Assembly (NCBI RefSeq): GCF_039524015.1
Contig: NZ_BAAAGF010000001.1
Location: forward strand, 1,116,001-1,180,000
DNA length: 64,000 nt
DNA from: Gaetbulibacter_B jejuensis
GTDB lineage: Bacteria > Bacteroidota > Bacteroidia > Flavobacteriales > Flavobacteriaceae
Reading direction: 5' to 3'
This document shows, piece after piece, positions 53,601-62,757 of this stretch. Below the pieces are notes generated by a model. That model was not told where the DNA came from. It was given only the letters and a program-made list of their open reading frames with translations, and ran no database searches. A program made the position numbers and the translations under genes. The stretch's first letter is position 1; each line of letters opens with the position of its first letter.

Positions 53601-53710
53601 ATTAAAGGGATCTGAAGGTTTAGCGTCAGGTAGATAACCTCTTCATTTGAGACATTTGAGTTAATGTGAAGTTCTCTTTATCTCTTTTAAGATTAACTAA
53701 TATAGTAATT

Positions 53711-54202
53711 ATGCATGAATCGAAGAACAAAGGTTTGACTATTGATAGTCTTTTTGATACACTTGTAAATACAAACAAATCCACAACGAAATTGCTTGAA
53801 GAATTTACTAACATGGTTCTAAATGTTGAGTTGTTAGAACAGTTTCCGTTCTCCATTAAAAAGGGAAGTTTTCTTAAGCGTCAAACCTTATTGTTTTTTT
53901 ATTCGATTCAAAAACCTGTCATTTATAGTGAGAGCATTATAAACCTATATAGGATAAAAGTAAGACAAAAAGATATGCTTAGTAAGGGAACCATTGCCAT
54001 TGGTAGAGTATTTCGTAATCAGGTAATTGATAAACGAAACATAACCATAGAGAAAATATCTTCAAATTTTGTGAAAGATAAGCTCTGCTGCAATTCGTCG
54101 GAATTCTATTTTAAACAGTATGATATGTTTATCGATGATGAGCCAATTGGTGTAATCAAAGAATTTTTTTGCAACGAAACAATTCAACGTGTAAATCCTT
54201 AG
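53711..54202 (+). CDS. Chorismate-pyruvate lyase-like (UbiC-like) protein
   Basis: A 163-residue protein from the ATG of MHESKNKGLTI. The pattern follows UbiC: Arg57 in FLKRQTLLFF (as Arg76 in E. coli UbiC), PVIYSESII, GTIAIGRVF (as the PLG-LF segment, Gly98), and DEPIGVIKEFF with Glu151 in the place of catalytic Glu155. UbiC cleaves chorismate to 4-hydroxybenzoate and pyruvate. In this context it would supply an aryl starter acid. The match is distant and by eye; flavobacteria make menaquinone rather than ubiquinone, so a specialised-metabolism role is plausible. Confidence 0.6.
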   Translation: MHESKNKGLTIDSLFDTLVNTNKSTTKLLEEFTNMVLNVELLEQFPFSIKKGSFLKRQTLLFFYSIQKPVIYSESIINLYRIKVRQKDMLSKGTIAIGRVFRNQVIDKRNITIEKISSNFVKDKLCCNSSEFYFKQYDMFIDDEPIGVIKEFFCNETIQRVNP

Positions 54203-54366
54203 AACCAAACAACTCGAGTTTCAGAGACAATCAGCTTTTTTGGACTGATATGGAGACGATACAAACCTTAAAAGCAATATGCTAAGAGGACTTAACTCGT
54301 TATGTAAAGGAAGTTTGAGTATTTAGTTTTTTTATAATCACAGTTAAATCTACTTTAGATAAAATT

Positions 54367-55275
54367 ATGAGAATAATCCAAAGCTTATGGACTAAACCAA
54401 TGTTGAATACTGATAATCAGAAAGAACATGGACGATTTTCTGGAGGTTGGTTAGATAGAAAATATCATTTAATGAGCTGGGCTTTGAGTTGCTTACAGTT
54501 ACTTGAATTTTATGATGAAGTTGAATTGTTTACTGATGAATTTGGGCGAGATATCTTAATAGATCAATTGCAACTACCTTATACTAAAGTTCACCTAGTG
54601 TTTGATGACTTCGAAGAGTTTCATCCAGATTTATGGGCCTTAGGAAAAGTTTTTGTTTACGGTCTTCAGAAAGATCCTTTTATCCATGTTGATAGTGACG
54701 TGTATATAGGCTCGCGATTTTCTGATCGCATTGAAAATGCGACGTTAATATCTCAAAATATTGAAAAAGCGCATTTTTGGTGGTATGAGCCACTTTTCGC
54801 TAGTTTGAAAAAACAAGAGGTGCTATTCCCTAAAGTCATTCAAAAAGTGACGGAGCGAGAAGGAGAAATTAATGCATATAATGCTGGAATCTTAGGAGGA
54901 AATGACATATCCTTTTTTCAGTCTTATTCAAAAGCAGCTATCGATTTTGTAATGACTAATATTGATAAAATTGGGAAGATTGATGTTGGTGGATTTAACA
55001 CCATTTATGAACAAACCTTGTTTTATTGTTTAGCAACGGAAAGTCAAATAAACGTTACATGCCTCTTCGAAACTGAAAATAATGGCGAACTCGTAGACAC
55101 AGTTCAGGGCTTTACCAATTTCAAGCAATTCCCCGATGCCGCAAAATACATACATCTGTATGGTGTGCCTTGTAAAAGGAGCGAAAGCTATTGTAATGTA
55201 TTATCTGATAAACTGAAATCGATTCACCCCAAACTTCATAAAAGAATTGAATCATTATGCCTAAATTCTGTATAG
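54367..55275 (+). CDS. DUF6734-type protein, putative GT-A glycosyltransferase
   Basis: A 302-residue soluble protein. MRIIQSLWTKPM at the start, then LYEFYDEVELFTDEFG-like and DPFIHVDSDVYIGSRF (residues about 110-125), the latter a DxD metal motif in a glycosyltransferase-A context, and NAGILGGNDISFFQSY and NTIYEQTLFYCLA further on. These are the features of the DUF6734 family seen in Bacteroidota biosynthetic loci. Likely to transfer a sugar, with substrate unknown. 164 bp upstream is AT-rich with fragments but no intact gene. Confidence 0.65.
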   Translation: MRIIQSLWTKPMLNTDNQKEHGRFSGGWLDRKYHLMSWALSCLQLLEFYDEVELFTDEFGRDILIDQLQLPYTKVHLVFDDFEEFHPDLWALGKVFVYGLQKDPFIHVDSDVYIGSRFSDRIENATLISQNIEKAHFWWYEPLFASLKKQEVLFPKVIQKVTEREGEINAYNAGILGGNDISFFQSYSKAAIDFVMTNIDKIGKIDVGGFNTIYEQTLFYCLATESQINVTCLFETENNGELVDTVQGFTNFKQFPDAAKYIHLYGVPCKRSESYCNVLSDKLKSIHPKLHKRIESLCLNSV

Positions 55276-55412
55276 AGTCGTTAAGCAATGATATGTATCA
55301 CATTTTTTTAATTATAGTTGAACCATTTCAAAGAGGAAGACTAATACCTATCACAGATTAAAAGTTACAGCTATCACAAATTTAATACGGTTCCATTTGT
55401 TTGAATTTTACT

Positions 55413-57014
55413 ATGAACGATATTCTTAATAAACTTATCAAGTATAATATAGGTGTAAAAGTTATAGATAATCAGATTCAACTAGATGTTCCTAAAGACG
55501 TTAATATCGCTCCAATTTTAGAGGAAATAAAATTGAATAAGGAACAGTTGATTTTGCATTTTAAAACGTTGAAGAAAGCAGTTTCTAAGGGAAACACCCC
55601 TTCCATTCAGTTTGAAAAAAGAAACTTTGAAAATTACGTAAGCGACGGCGAACACAAATACTATGAGTTATTTTACCAACAGGAAAAAGAATACATTCGT
55701 TATAAAATAATAGGAAAGTTTGATTTTAACATAGTATTTACAATGGATTTTGAAAACATTGAAATACCAATTATCGAAAAAACGTTAGCAACAATTTTAA
55801 GCCGTCATGAAAGTTTAAGAACACAATATAAATTCATTAATAAATTGCCAAAGCAGTACATTGTGGAGGACTATGAGCTTCCAATTGCATATCATGATTT
55901 AAAGAATGTAAGCGATAAAGATATCTTGCTGCCAAGACTTAGACATGAAGCTATGTATAGAGCTTTCGATTTGGAAAAAGAGCTTTGTTCTTTTATGACC
56001 TTAATAAGGAATTCAGATGAAAGGACTACCTTGATTTTTACAATACACCATGCAAATGCAGATTATAGCTCAATAGGAATATTGAAACGAGAAATTCTAA
56101 CAATTATTGAGGCTTATAAGCATTATAAGGATAATCCTCTCCGTGATTTAAAAACGCAGTATAGACACTACGGACAGTGGTTGAACTCTACATTGAATAG
56201 TGAAGAAGGAATTAAAATTAAAAACGAATATCTAAACAAAATCAAGGCAAGTGTTTCTGGAAGTTTATATGAAGGCTTAATAGAATTTTTAAACAATCAT
56301 AATAATACATATAAAAGACATCTACAAACTGAATTGAATCAATTCAAAATTGAAAATAGACAGGAAATTGAAAATAGAGCTTTTGGCAAGCTTGTGAATA
56401 TTATACCACAAAAAGGAGCAATATATGCAGTAACGCTAGATGATTATTTGATTAAACAGATAGAAAAGGCTGCTATTATATATAAGGTTAGTTCTTTTAT
56501 TCTACTGCTATCATCATTTGTGCTTGCTTCTTCTAAGTTTAGTAATAAAAAAAATGCCAGAGTGTATATACCTTTCTCTACAAGGGTTGTTGAAGAGTTT
56601 GAGCCTATAGTTGGTTATTTGAACAACATTGTAGTTTTATGTTTAAAGGTGTCTTCAGAATATACTTTAGAAAAATTTATAAGGTATGTAGCAAGTGAGT
56701 TTTTCAAATTTTCAGAATATAGATTATACCCTTCAGAAGAAATACTTGATGAGTTAGATCTTAGTTTAGATATGTTGGCTCCGATGTTTATAAATTATAT
56801 TAAGTATCCCAATCCTTTGAGTAGTGAATTTATTGAAGGGCATAAGGAAGATCCATCTTGCCACTTTAATTTAGGTATGACCATAAGCGAGTATAAAAAT
56901 GTAACACTTATGGAAATACGCTATAATTTGAATACTTATTCAAAAAAAGATATAGAAAGGTTTACTCTGCTTTATATAGACATATTAACCAGAATGATTG
57001 AGAATAACGACTGA
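55413..57014 (+). CDS. Stand-alone condensation-domain protein with TubC-like docking segment
   Basis: A 533-residue protein from the ATG of MNDILNKL (a TTG at 55401 is possible). Residues 1-52 resemble the TubC N-terminal docking domain (LIKYNIGVKVIDNQIQLDVPKDVNIAPILEEIKLNKEQLILHF). The rest is an NRPS condensation fold: SRHESLRTQY (130-139), the active site HHANAD (212-217, HHxxxD kept, the following Gly replaced by Tyr) and later a structural YIPFSTRVVEEFEPIVGYLNNIV segment. It should join a carrier-bound acyl group to an acceptor; the docking segment implies a partner protein. Confidence 0.85.
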   Translation: MNDILNKLIKYNIGVKVIDNQIQLDVPKDVNIAPILEEIKLNKEQLILHFKTLKKAVSKGNTPSIQFEKRNFENYVSDGEHKYYELFYQQEKEYIRYKIIGKFDFNIVFTMDFENIEIPIIEKTLATILSRHESLRTQYKFINKLPKQYIVEDYELPIAYHDLKNVSDKDILLPRLRHEAMYRAFDLEKELCSFMTLIRNSDERTTLIFTIHHANADYSSIGILKREILTIIEAYKHYKDNPLRDLKTQYRHYGQWLNSTLNSEEGIKIKNEYLNKIKASVSGSLYEGLIEFLNNHNNTYKRHLQTELNQFKIENRQEIENRAFGKLVNIIPQKGAIYAVTLDDYLIKQIEKAAIIYKVSSFILLLSSFVLASSKFSNKKNARVYIPFSTRVVEEFEPIVGYLNNIVVLCLKVSSEYTLEKFIRYVASEFFKFSEYRLYPSEEILDELDLSLDMLAPMFINYIKYPNPLSSEFIEGHKEDPSCHFNLGMTISEYKNVTLMEIRYNLNTYSKKDIERFTLLYIDILTRMIENND

Positions 57015-57115
57015 GCTCATCTAAAATAAGTATGGCTATTTTTTGCTGTATTCTTGAGAATATTGTTGGTCAAAAACTAATCTAACATACGTTTTAAGGA
57101 TTATAAAATTAATTA

Positions 57116-58555
57116 ATGGATAGCGAGATACTACAAAAACTTGGATTTAGAAAAGACAATCACCATGTCTTAAGAGATTTAAATGTAAGTATTACATATT
57201 CAAAGGCACTTAGAGTACTTGATACTATAAAATCCATTATCTACAATGATTATAAATTAGACACAGAAAAGTGTGTCGCTTTTTTCTGCCGAAATCAAGT
57301 CTTTGATGTACTAATATTGGCAGTTTTTATGTCAGAAAAGCAACAGTTTATTCTGTTAAATGGTAATAATAAAACAACACGAGAACCTGAACTTTTGGAG
57401 CTTCGGTTTTGCACACATTTTTTATCAACAGATATCTATAAACAAGATTTTAAACCTTCAGATTTAAAAGAAAATATTTATTTACTTTCCAATGAGTATC
57501 ATAAATTATTGAATGCAAATGTCATTATTAAAGGGGCAATTTTATTTAAGTCTTCAGGAAGTACAGGAAATAGTAAAATAGTAGTGCATGATAATGATAC
57601 TTTAATGAATAATTCTTTAGGCTGTTTAGATCACCTTGAAATAAATGCCACCGATAAAGTAGCAATTCCAGTTCCAATAAGTCATATGTATGGTTTTGGA
57701 GCGGCTTTAATACCTTCCCTGTTACAGGGTGTTTCAGTAATGCTAGTGAATAATGTCAATATTCCGGTGTATTTAGATGCAGAACGTTTATTCAACCCCA
57801 ATGTGGTATTTATGACTCCCGGAATTTTGGAAATGTATATAAAATTTAAAAGAAATCCGTATCACTATAAATATCTAATATCAGGTGGCGATAAATTAAA
57901 TTGTAAGACGGCTAAAGAATTAAATATCAGATATGGTAAGGTAATTAACTTATATGGCTCGACCGAACTTGGCGTAATCGCTACCTCTAAAAATAGTAAA
58001 AAAAACGATTCTAATTTGCTGATGCCATTGCAGGGTGTCAAAATTTCTTCAAAGTCACTTGATGACAACTTTAAGGAGCTATTATGTAACCACCCAAATC
58101 CGTTCAAAGGGTATTTCAATATTAAGGAGCAAACTTTTGAGGCAATAGCAGATGCATACGAAACCTATAATACATACGATTTAATCATAGAATACACTAA
58201 TAATAAATTTGAGCTTAACGGTAGAAAAAATCTTTGCATCAACAGAAACGGCGTACTTATTTCATTGACCCAAATTGAAGAAGAAATAAAACAGCACATC
58301 ATTGAAATTGAGGAAATAGTTATTTTACAAACAGACGAAATCAATATATATAAAGGTAGTACAATTAGCGCCTATGTGGTGTTTAGAAAAAGACAGAAAT
58401 TAACTACGGATGAGTTAAAAGAGAAGTGTAAAACATTTTTAGAAAGCTACAAAATTCCTGATTCATTTATTGAAATGGATTTTATGCCCTATCTCCAATC
58501 CGGAAAGCCGGACAGACAAAACATAAGAACAACATATAAAATAAGTCGCAACTAA
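57116..58555 (+). CDS. Stand-alone adenylation enzyme (ANL superfamily)
   Basis: A 479-residue AMP-forming ligase with the core motifs: FKSSGSTGNSK (A3, 145-154), YGSTELG (A5, 280-286), a YNTYD element with Asp355, LNGR (A8, 367-370) and the catalytic Lys464 in LQSGKPDRQN (A10). There is no fused carrier domain; the carrier protein is encoded separately at 59913. It would activate a carboxylic acid. Its length is slightly short for NRPS A domains and suits an aryl- or acyl-acid ligase, which agrees with a UbiC-like neighbour. Confidence 0.88.
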   Translation: MDSEILQKLGFRKDNHHVLRDLNVSITYSKALRVLDTIKSIIYNDYKLDTEKCVAFFCRNQVFDVLILAVFMSEKQQFILLNGNNKTTREPELLELRFCTHFLSTDIYKQDFKPSDLKENIYLLSNEYHKLLNANVIIKGAILFKSSGSTGNSKIVVHDNDTLMNNSLGCLDHLEINATDKVAIPVPISHMYGFGAALIPSLLQGVSVMLVNNVNIPVYLDAERLFNPNVVFMTPGILEMYIKFKRNPYHYKYLISGGDKLNCKTAKELNIRYGKVINLYGSTELGVIATSKNSKKNDSNLLMPLQGVKISSKSLDDNFKELLCNHPNPFKGYFNIKEQTFEAIADAYETYNTYDLIIEYTNNKFELNGRKNLCINRNGVLISLTQIEEEIKQHIIEIEEIVILQTDEINIYKGSTISAYVVFRKRQKLTTDELKEKCKTFLESYKIPDSFIEMDFMPYLQSGKPDRQNIRTTYKISRN

Positions 58556-58565
58556 ACTTTAAATC

Positions 58566-59870
58566 ATGTCCAAAAAAGAAACCGCAATTCAACCTAATAT
58601 TGAAACAAGAGAGGAATTTTATACAAATTACCCTTCCTTTAAATATTGGAACGTTAATAAGTCAAGTGACTTATTTTCTCCTGAACCGATTAATATTTAT
58701 ATACATATTCCATTTTGTGTTCAGATATGCAATTTTTGTTATTATAAAACTGAGAAAATAAAATCGCAATACGACATAGAAAATTATGTCGAATCATTAT
58801 GCAAGGAGATTGCATTGGTTGCCAGCAAGAGAGAATATTCCAAAACTCCAGTTGATTCAATATATATAGGAGGAGGAACACCTACTTTATTGAAGCCAAA
58901 ACAATTCACTAGAATCGTTGATGTCTTAAAAAAATATCATGATATTAGTTCGGCAGAATTTACATTAGAGAGTGCAGCGGGAACCTTTAATAAAGAAAAG
59001 GTTGAGTGTTATGTTAAAAATGGAGTCACCCGAATGAGTATGGGAGTACAGTCATTTGATGATGAAATTTTAAGGATGAGTAACAGAAAACATGTTCAGA
59101 AACTGGTTTTCAACTCGTTAGAACTCCTTAGAGGTTATGAAGGATTGGTGGTTAACATTGATATTTTAAGTGGTTTGGTTGGCGATACACACGAGTCGTT
59201 TAGTCATACGGTTCGAGAGGCAATTAATAGTAATGTTGATGCAATAACGTTTTATAAGTTTAAGACCTACGCCAACACCGCATTCTATCAGAAATCTTTA
59301 CGTAATGATGATATAGAATTACCTTCCGCTGAGCAGGAAATCGAATTTATGGAATCGGCTTTGGACATCCTTCAATCCAGTGATTATAGTATGTGGACTA
59401 CATTTGCCTTTACAAAAAATAATTACAAACACACCTACATTGAGAAAACATGGCGCGGAAAAGACTGTGTGTCTTATGGAGTTTCAGCCTTTGGAAAAAT
59501 AGGAAATGTGAGTTATCAAAATACAAATAACTTACTCCACTACAAAGCATCTATAGAGGAAGGTACTTTACCTTTATACAGGCAATATAAATTGTCATTG
59601 AAGGATGAGATTGTTAAAGAACTCTTACTCTGTGTGGCCCGACTTAATTCATATAAAAAAGCTGAATTCGTCGAAAAATTTGGTTTCGATTATTTTGAGT
59701 TTTTACCAAAAGAAATAGACTTTCTATACACTAATGGATTTATCAAGGAAGGTACCGATGAATTAAGACTTACAAATAAAGGAATACTCTTTGCGGATTA
59801 TATTGGAAAAGTACTCGTTGATGGCTTCAAAGCTAAAATTGGTGACGATCAATATCAATTAATCTATTAA
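58566..59870 (+). CDS. HemW/HemN-like radical SAM protein
   Basis: A 434-residue radical SAM enzyme with CxxxCxxC at residues 51-58 (HIPFCVQICNFCYY), SIYIGGGTPTLL near residue 100, RMSMGVQSFDDEILRMSNRKH and a C-terminal winged region (YKKAEFVEKFGFDYF). This is the HemN/HemW family, which includes class C radical SAM methyltransferases of natural-product clusters. The context favours a C-methylation or cyclopropanation-type step over porphyrin chemistry. It starts 10 bp after the adenylation gene. Confidence 0.85.
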   Translation: MSKKETAIQPNIETREEFYTNYPSFKYWNVNKSSDLFSPEPINIYIHIPFCVQICNFCYYKTEKIKSQYDIENYVESLCKEIALVASKREYSKTPVDSIYIGGGTPTLLKPKQFTRIVDVLKKYHDISSAEFTLESAAGTFNKEKVECYVKNGVTRMSMGVQSFDDEILRMSNRKHVQKLVFNSLELLRGYEGLVVNIDILSGLVGDTHESFSHTVREAINSNVDAITFYKFKTYANTAFYQKSLRNDDIELPSAEQEIEFMESALDILQSSDYSMWTTFAFTKNNYKHTYIEKTWRGKDCVSYGVSAFGKIGNVSYQNTNNLLHYKASIEEGTLPLYRQYKLSLKDEIVKELLLCVARLNSYKKAEFVEKFGFDYFEFLPKEIDFLYTNGFIKEGTDELRLTNKGILFADYIGKVLVDGFKAKIGDDQYQLIY

Positions 59871-59912
59871 TTAACTTTTTAAACAGATCATTAATTTTAA
59901 ATTTTTTATGCA

Positions 59913-60164
59913 ATGGAAACGACAATTTTAAGAATTAAAAAAATCATTTCAGAAAAACTAGATGTTAACTGTAACATGGATGAAGTAACTCCCGAAACCT
60001 CTTTACTAGAGGATGGAATTGGGTTGGATTCTATTTCAATAGTAAACTTTATTGTAATGGTTGAAAAGGAATTTGATATTTCTTTTAGTGAAGAAGATTT
60101 AAATATGGACATGTTCTCCAACTTAACTAAAATTTGTGATGCTATAGATGCAAAACAAAATTAA
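59913..60164 (+). CDS. Acyl/peptidyl carrier protein
   Basis: An 83-residue carrier protein with the phosphopantetheine site GLDSISIVNFIV (Ser40) and the three-helix layout (ILRIKKIISEKLD, TSLLEDGIGLDSI, VEKEFDISFSEEDL). It should carry the acid activated by the adenylation enzyme to the condensation enzymes. It lies 42 bp after the radical SAM gene. Confidence 0.92.
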   Translation: METTILRIKKIISEKLDVNCNMDEVTPETSLLEDGIGLDSISIVNFIVMVEKEFDISFSEEDLNMDMFSNLTKICDAIDAKQN

Positions 60165-60252
60165 GCAAACAGATTATTTTAAATAATTATAGCTTAGCAT
60201 TGCAATTATTGGGAGGTTTGTTACAATATACATTTTAAGTAATTAGAGGTTT

Positions 60253-61059
60253 ATGAAATTTATGATTTTGTGTCCTACGCGGTCTGGATCCAACTTATTG
60301 GTTAACTTGTTAAGTTCACACCAAAGACTAAGAATCCTTGGCGAAATATTTAGTTTAGATAGAATAGCTTTAGATGAAGTGGAATCTATTATAGACTTTC
60401 CAATTGAATATTTAAATAAGAAATTAGATCCAAAATCAGACTTGATTCATGGGGTTGGATTCAAAATGTTATACGACAATTTCAAATTAGATTATTTCAA
60501 TAAAGAAGTAAAGCTAGAAACCTCTAATCAAGACGTAGAAAAAAGAAATTTAAAGCTCATAGATTTTGTTTTTAGTAAATACTCAAATGCTCAATTAGAG
60601 CATCAATTTGATAAACTATGGGATTATTATCAGAATGATAAAGATTTAAGGATTATTCATCTTACAAGACGAAACTTATTAAAAACATTTGTATCGTTGA
60701 AAAGGGCTTTTATAACAGATGAATGGATTAGTATTAAAGATAGAAAAGTTGACAATTTAGAAATTGAAATTTCAAAAGAAGAATTAGAAACCTACTTCAA
60801 TAGAATAGTCGGATTCAATAACTATTATAACGAATTCTTTTCTGAGCACCAGATATTCAAATTAGAGTACGAGGATATGGTGTCTGACATAGAGGGAACC
60901 ATGGAAAACGTTCTCAATTTTTTAGGATTGGAGCCAGTTAAATTGACATCTGTCCTTAAAAAGCAGAATAAGGCCAGATTGCGAGACAATATTAAAAATT
61001 ATGAAGAATTGAAGATGCATTTTTCCAGCACGCAATGGAGTGGATTTTTTGAAGATTAA
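60253..61059 (+). CDS. PAPS-dependent sulfotransferase-like protein
   Basis: A 268-residue soluble sulfotransferase-fold protein. The PAPS 5'-phosphosulfate loop is at the N-terminus (MILCPTRSGSNLLVNLLSSH, residues 4-23) and the 3'-phosphate region is IIHLTRRNLLKTFVSLKRAF near residue 140. The C-terminus ends in a typical FSSTQWSGFFED. It resembles Stf0/NodH-type enzymes that sulfate small molecules or sugars. After the stop the same frame stays open for 48 codons, probably by chance. Confidence 0.83.
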   Translation: MKFMILCPTRSGSNLLVNLLSSHQRLRILGEIFSLDRIALDEVESIIDFPIEYLNKKLDPKSDLIHGVGFKMLYDNFKLDYFNKEVKLETSNQDVEKRNLKLIDFVFSKYSNAQLEHQFDKLWDYYQNDKDLRIIHLTRRNLLKTFVSLKRAFITDEWISIKDRKVDNLEIEISKEELETYFNRIVGFNNYYNEFFSEHQIFKLEYEDMVSDIEGTMENVLNFLGLEPVKLTSVLKKQNKARLRDNIKNYEELKMHFSSTQWSGFFED

Positions 61060-61239
61060 GTTATTCTGCAATGCCTTATTTTAAAAAGCTTAATTAGATT
61101 TTACAAAAAACTATTCATCAATAAAGACAAAGTTGATTATCCAGGTATTGACCAGATGTTCGCATCACAAGACGGTTGCTTGGAGTTACAATATTATGGC
61201 TAAAAAGCACTTTGTTTAAAAAGAAAACTCAGCTTATTT

Positions 61240-62439
61240 ATGAACATGTCTAGCTCAAATGATAAAAAAAGCAAAAAAATTTTATTAATTAGCTATCCGC
61301 TTTTTAGTCATAATCTCGCCATGAAACCTTACATCGAAGTTCTTTTGAATAAAGGCTTTTGTATTGATTATTTTAATACAGAAGATTATGCCAATTTTAT
61401 ATCGAATGAGAACTTCAATTTTATTGGCTACGAAAACTATTCTGGATTAGGGACAGATACATTGAATAAAGATTTTTCAATATTTAAATTAGGCTTATCA
61501 ATTTTAGAATCTTATGAAAAAACTGAAGCTCAAATAGAGAATCACATCATTGGAGAGCGCCCTGATTTTATTATTCATCCAAAGTTTGGCTTTGTGGCAA
61601 AACTATTGGCTTCTAAATATCAAATACCGGCCATAAATATGACATCAGGTTTTGTGTTTGATCCCGATATAGTTTTTAACTTCCACAAGGGAATTGATAG
61701 AAAAAATAGTGTTTCCATAGGAAATATATTTGATGGAAAAACACTTTCCTCAAAGTATGAAAAGATATTAAAGGAATACAATTTGTTCTCTTCTAATAGA
61801 AATGATTTATATATAAATGAGGAATCATTGCATATTGTTATGAATACGCCTGAGTTTCAACCTGATTTAGAATCGCTAGAAACTAATTATAAATTTTTAG
61901 GGATGAGTTTTGATAGGTATATGGAAGATAGCAAAGAAGACCTTATATATGTTTCTTTAGGAACTGTATTCAATAAAGATTTGAAACTTTTTGAGAATTT
62001 AATTAAAACATTGGAAAAATTTGATTCTAAGGTTATTATATATGCTAACATCAATGAAGCTGATTTGCCAGAAGGTTTTAAGCTAGCAAAATTAGGAAAG
62101 CAAGAAGAGTATCTACAAAAGGCCAAGCTTTTCATTACTCATGGTGGAGCATGCAGTATTCAGGAATCTCTATTTTATAAAACTCCTATGATTGTTATTC
62201 CGCAAACTATTGAACATGAAATTAATGGAAACAATGTTGTTCAAAATAATTTTGGACTACAAATACTTATGAATGAATTGGACGAATCAATATTGACGCA
62301 GTATGTGTCTAAAATTTACGATTCAAAAGACATAACCAATGCTCTTCAAGAATATAATTCCAGATACGATTTGATAAATAATAAAACGTCATTTTTAAAA
62401 TTCGTTTCTAATTTAATAGAACAACAATCCTCTGTTTAA
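61240..62439 (+). CDS. MGT-type (GT-B, UDP-glycosyltransferase) enzyme
   Basis: A 399-residue GT-B enzyme of the macrolide glycosyltransferase type: LISYPLFSHNLAMKPYIEVLLNKGF at the N-terminus, VSLGTVFN in the middle (about 239-246) and the sugar-nucleotide signature LFITHGGACSIQESLFYKTPMIVIPQTIEHEINGNNV (about 304-340). It would glycosylate a hydroxyl of the product. An in-frame ATG two codons in (MSSSNDKK) is an alternative start. Confidence 0.88.
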   Translation: MNMSSSNDKKSKKILLISYPLFSHNLAMKPYIEVLLNKGFCIDYFNTEDYANFISNENFNFIGYENYSGLGTDTLNKDFSIFKLGLSILESYEKTEAQIENHIIGERPDFIIHPKFGFVAKLLASKYQIPAINMTSGFVFDPDIVFNFHKGIDRKNSVSIGNIFDGKTLSSKYEKILKEYNLFSSNRNDLYINEESLHIVMNTPEFQPDLESLETNYKFLGMSFDRYMEDSKEDLIYVSLGTVFNKDLKLFENLIKTLEKFDSKVIIYANINEADLPEGFKLAKLGKQEEYLQKAKLFITHGGACSIQESLFYKTPMIVIPQTIEHEINGNNVVQNNFGLQILMNELDESILTQYVSKIYDSKDITNALQEYNSRYDLINNKTSFLKFVSNLIEQQSSV

Positions 62440-62757
62440 CAGAAGTTAGCTAATCTAGGGATATATGCGTGTATATTTGAGTAGTATAAAATTTGTTATA
62501 ATCCCTATCCACTATTGCAGTTTAATCTTGGTCATTTGATGCTTGATTTTATTTATTTAGGATCTCTCTAAAAAGCACTACTATTAGTAAGAATGTGTTG
62601 TACTATCATTTAATTTCATCGACTGAAGTGGCAATTGCCATCAAGATTAAATCACAGTAATGAGCAAACTCAATTATTACCAATATCAAAGTTACACCGT
62701 TGGAATTAACTGCAAGTGCAATTAATGGAGTGCATTATAGAATGTTAATAATTTGTA
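62440..62757. other. Intergenic region between glycosyltransferase and second condensation gene
   Basis: 318 bp, AT-rich, with no intact ORF, clear promoter box or terminator seen. Short frames are present but look random. Confidence 0.5.

Noticed and set aside
54203..54366. Possible transposase or small gene between the UbiC-like and DUF6734-type genes
   Set aside because: Only very short frames broken by stops are present; no terminal inverted repeats seen.
61060..61203. Open frame of 48 codons directly after the sulfotransferase stop, ending ...MFASQDGCLELQYYG
   Set aside because: The sulfotransferase already ends normally, there is no ATG until 16 codons from the end, and it could arise by chance in AT-rich DNA. 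Stop readthrough or a tiny peptide gene cannot be excluded.
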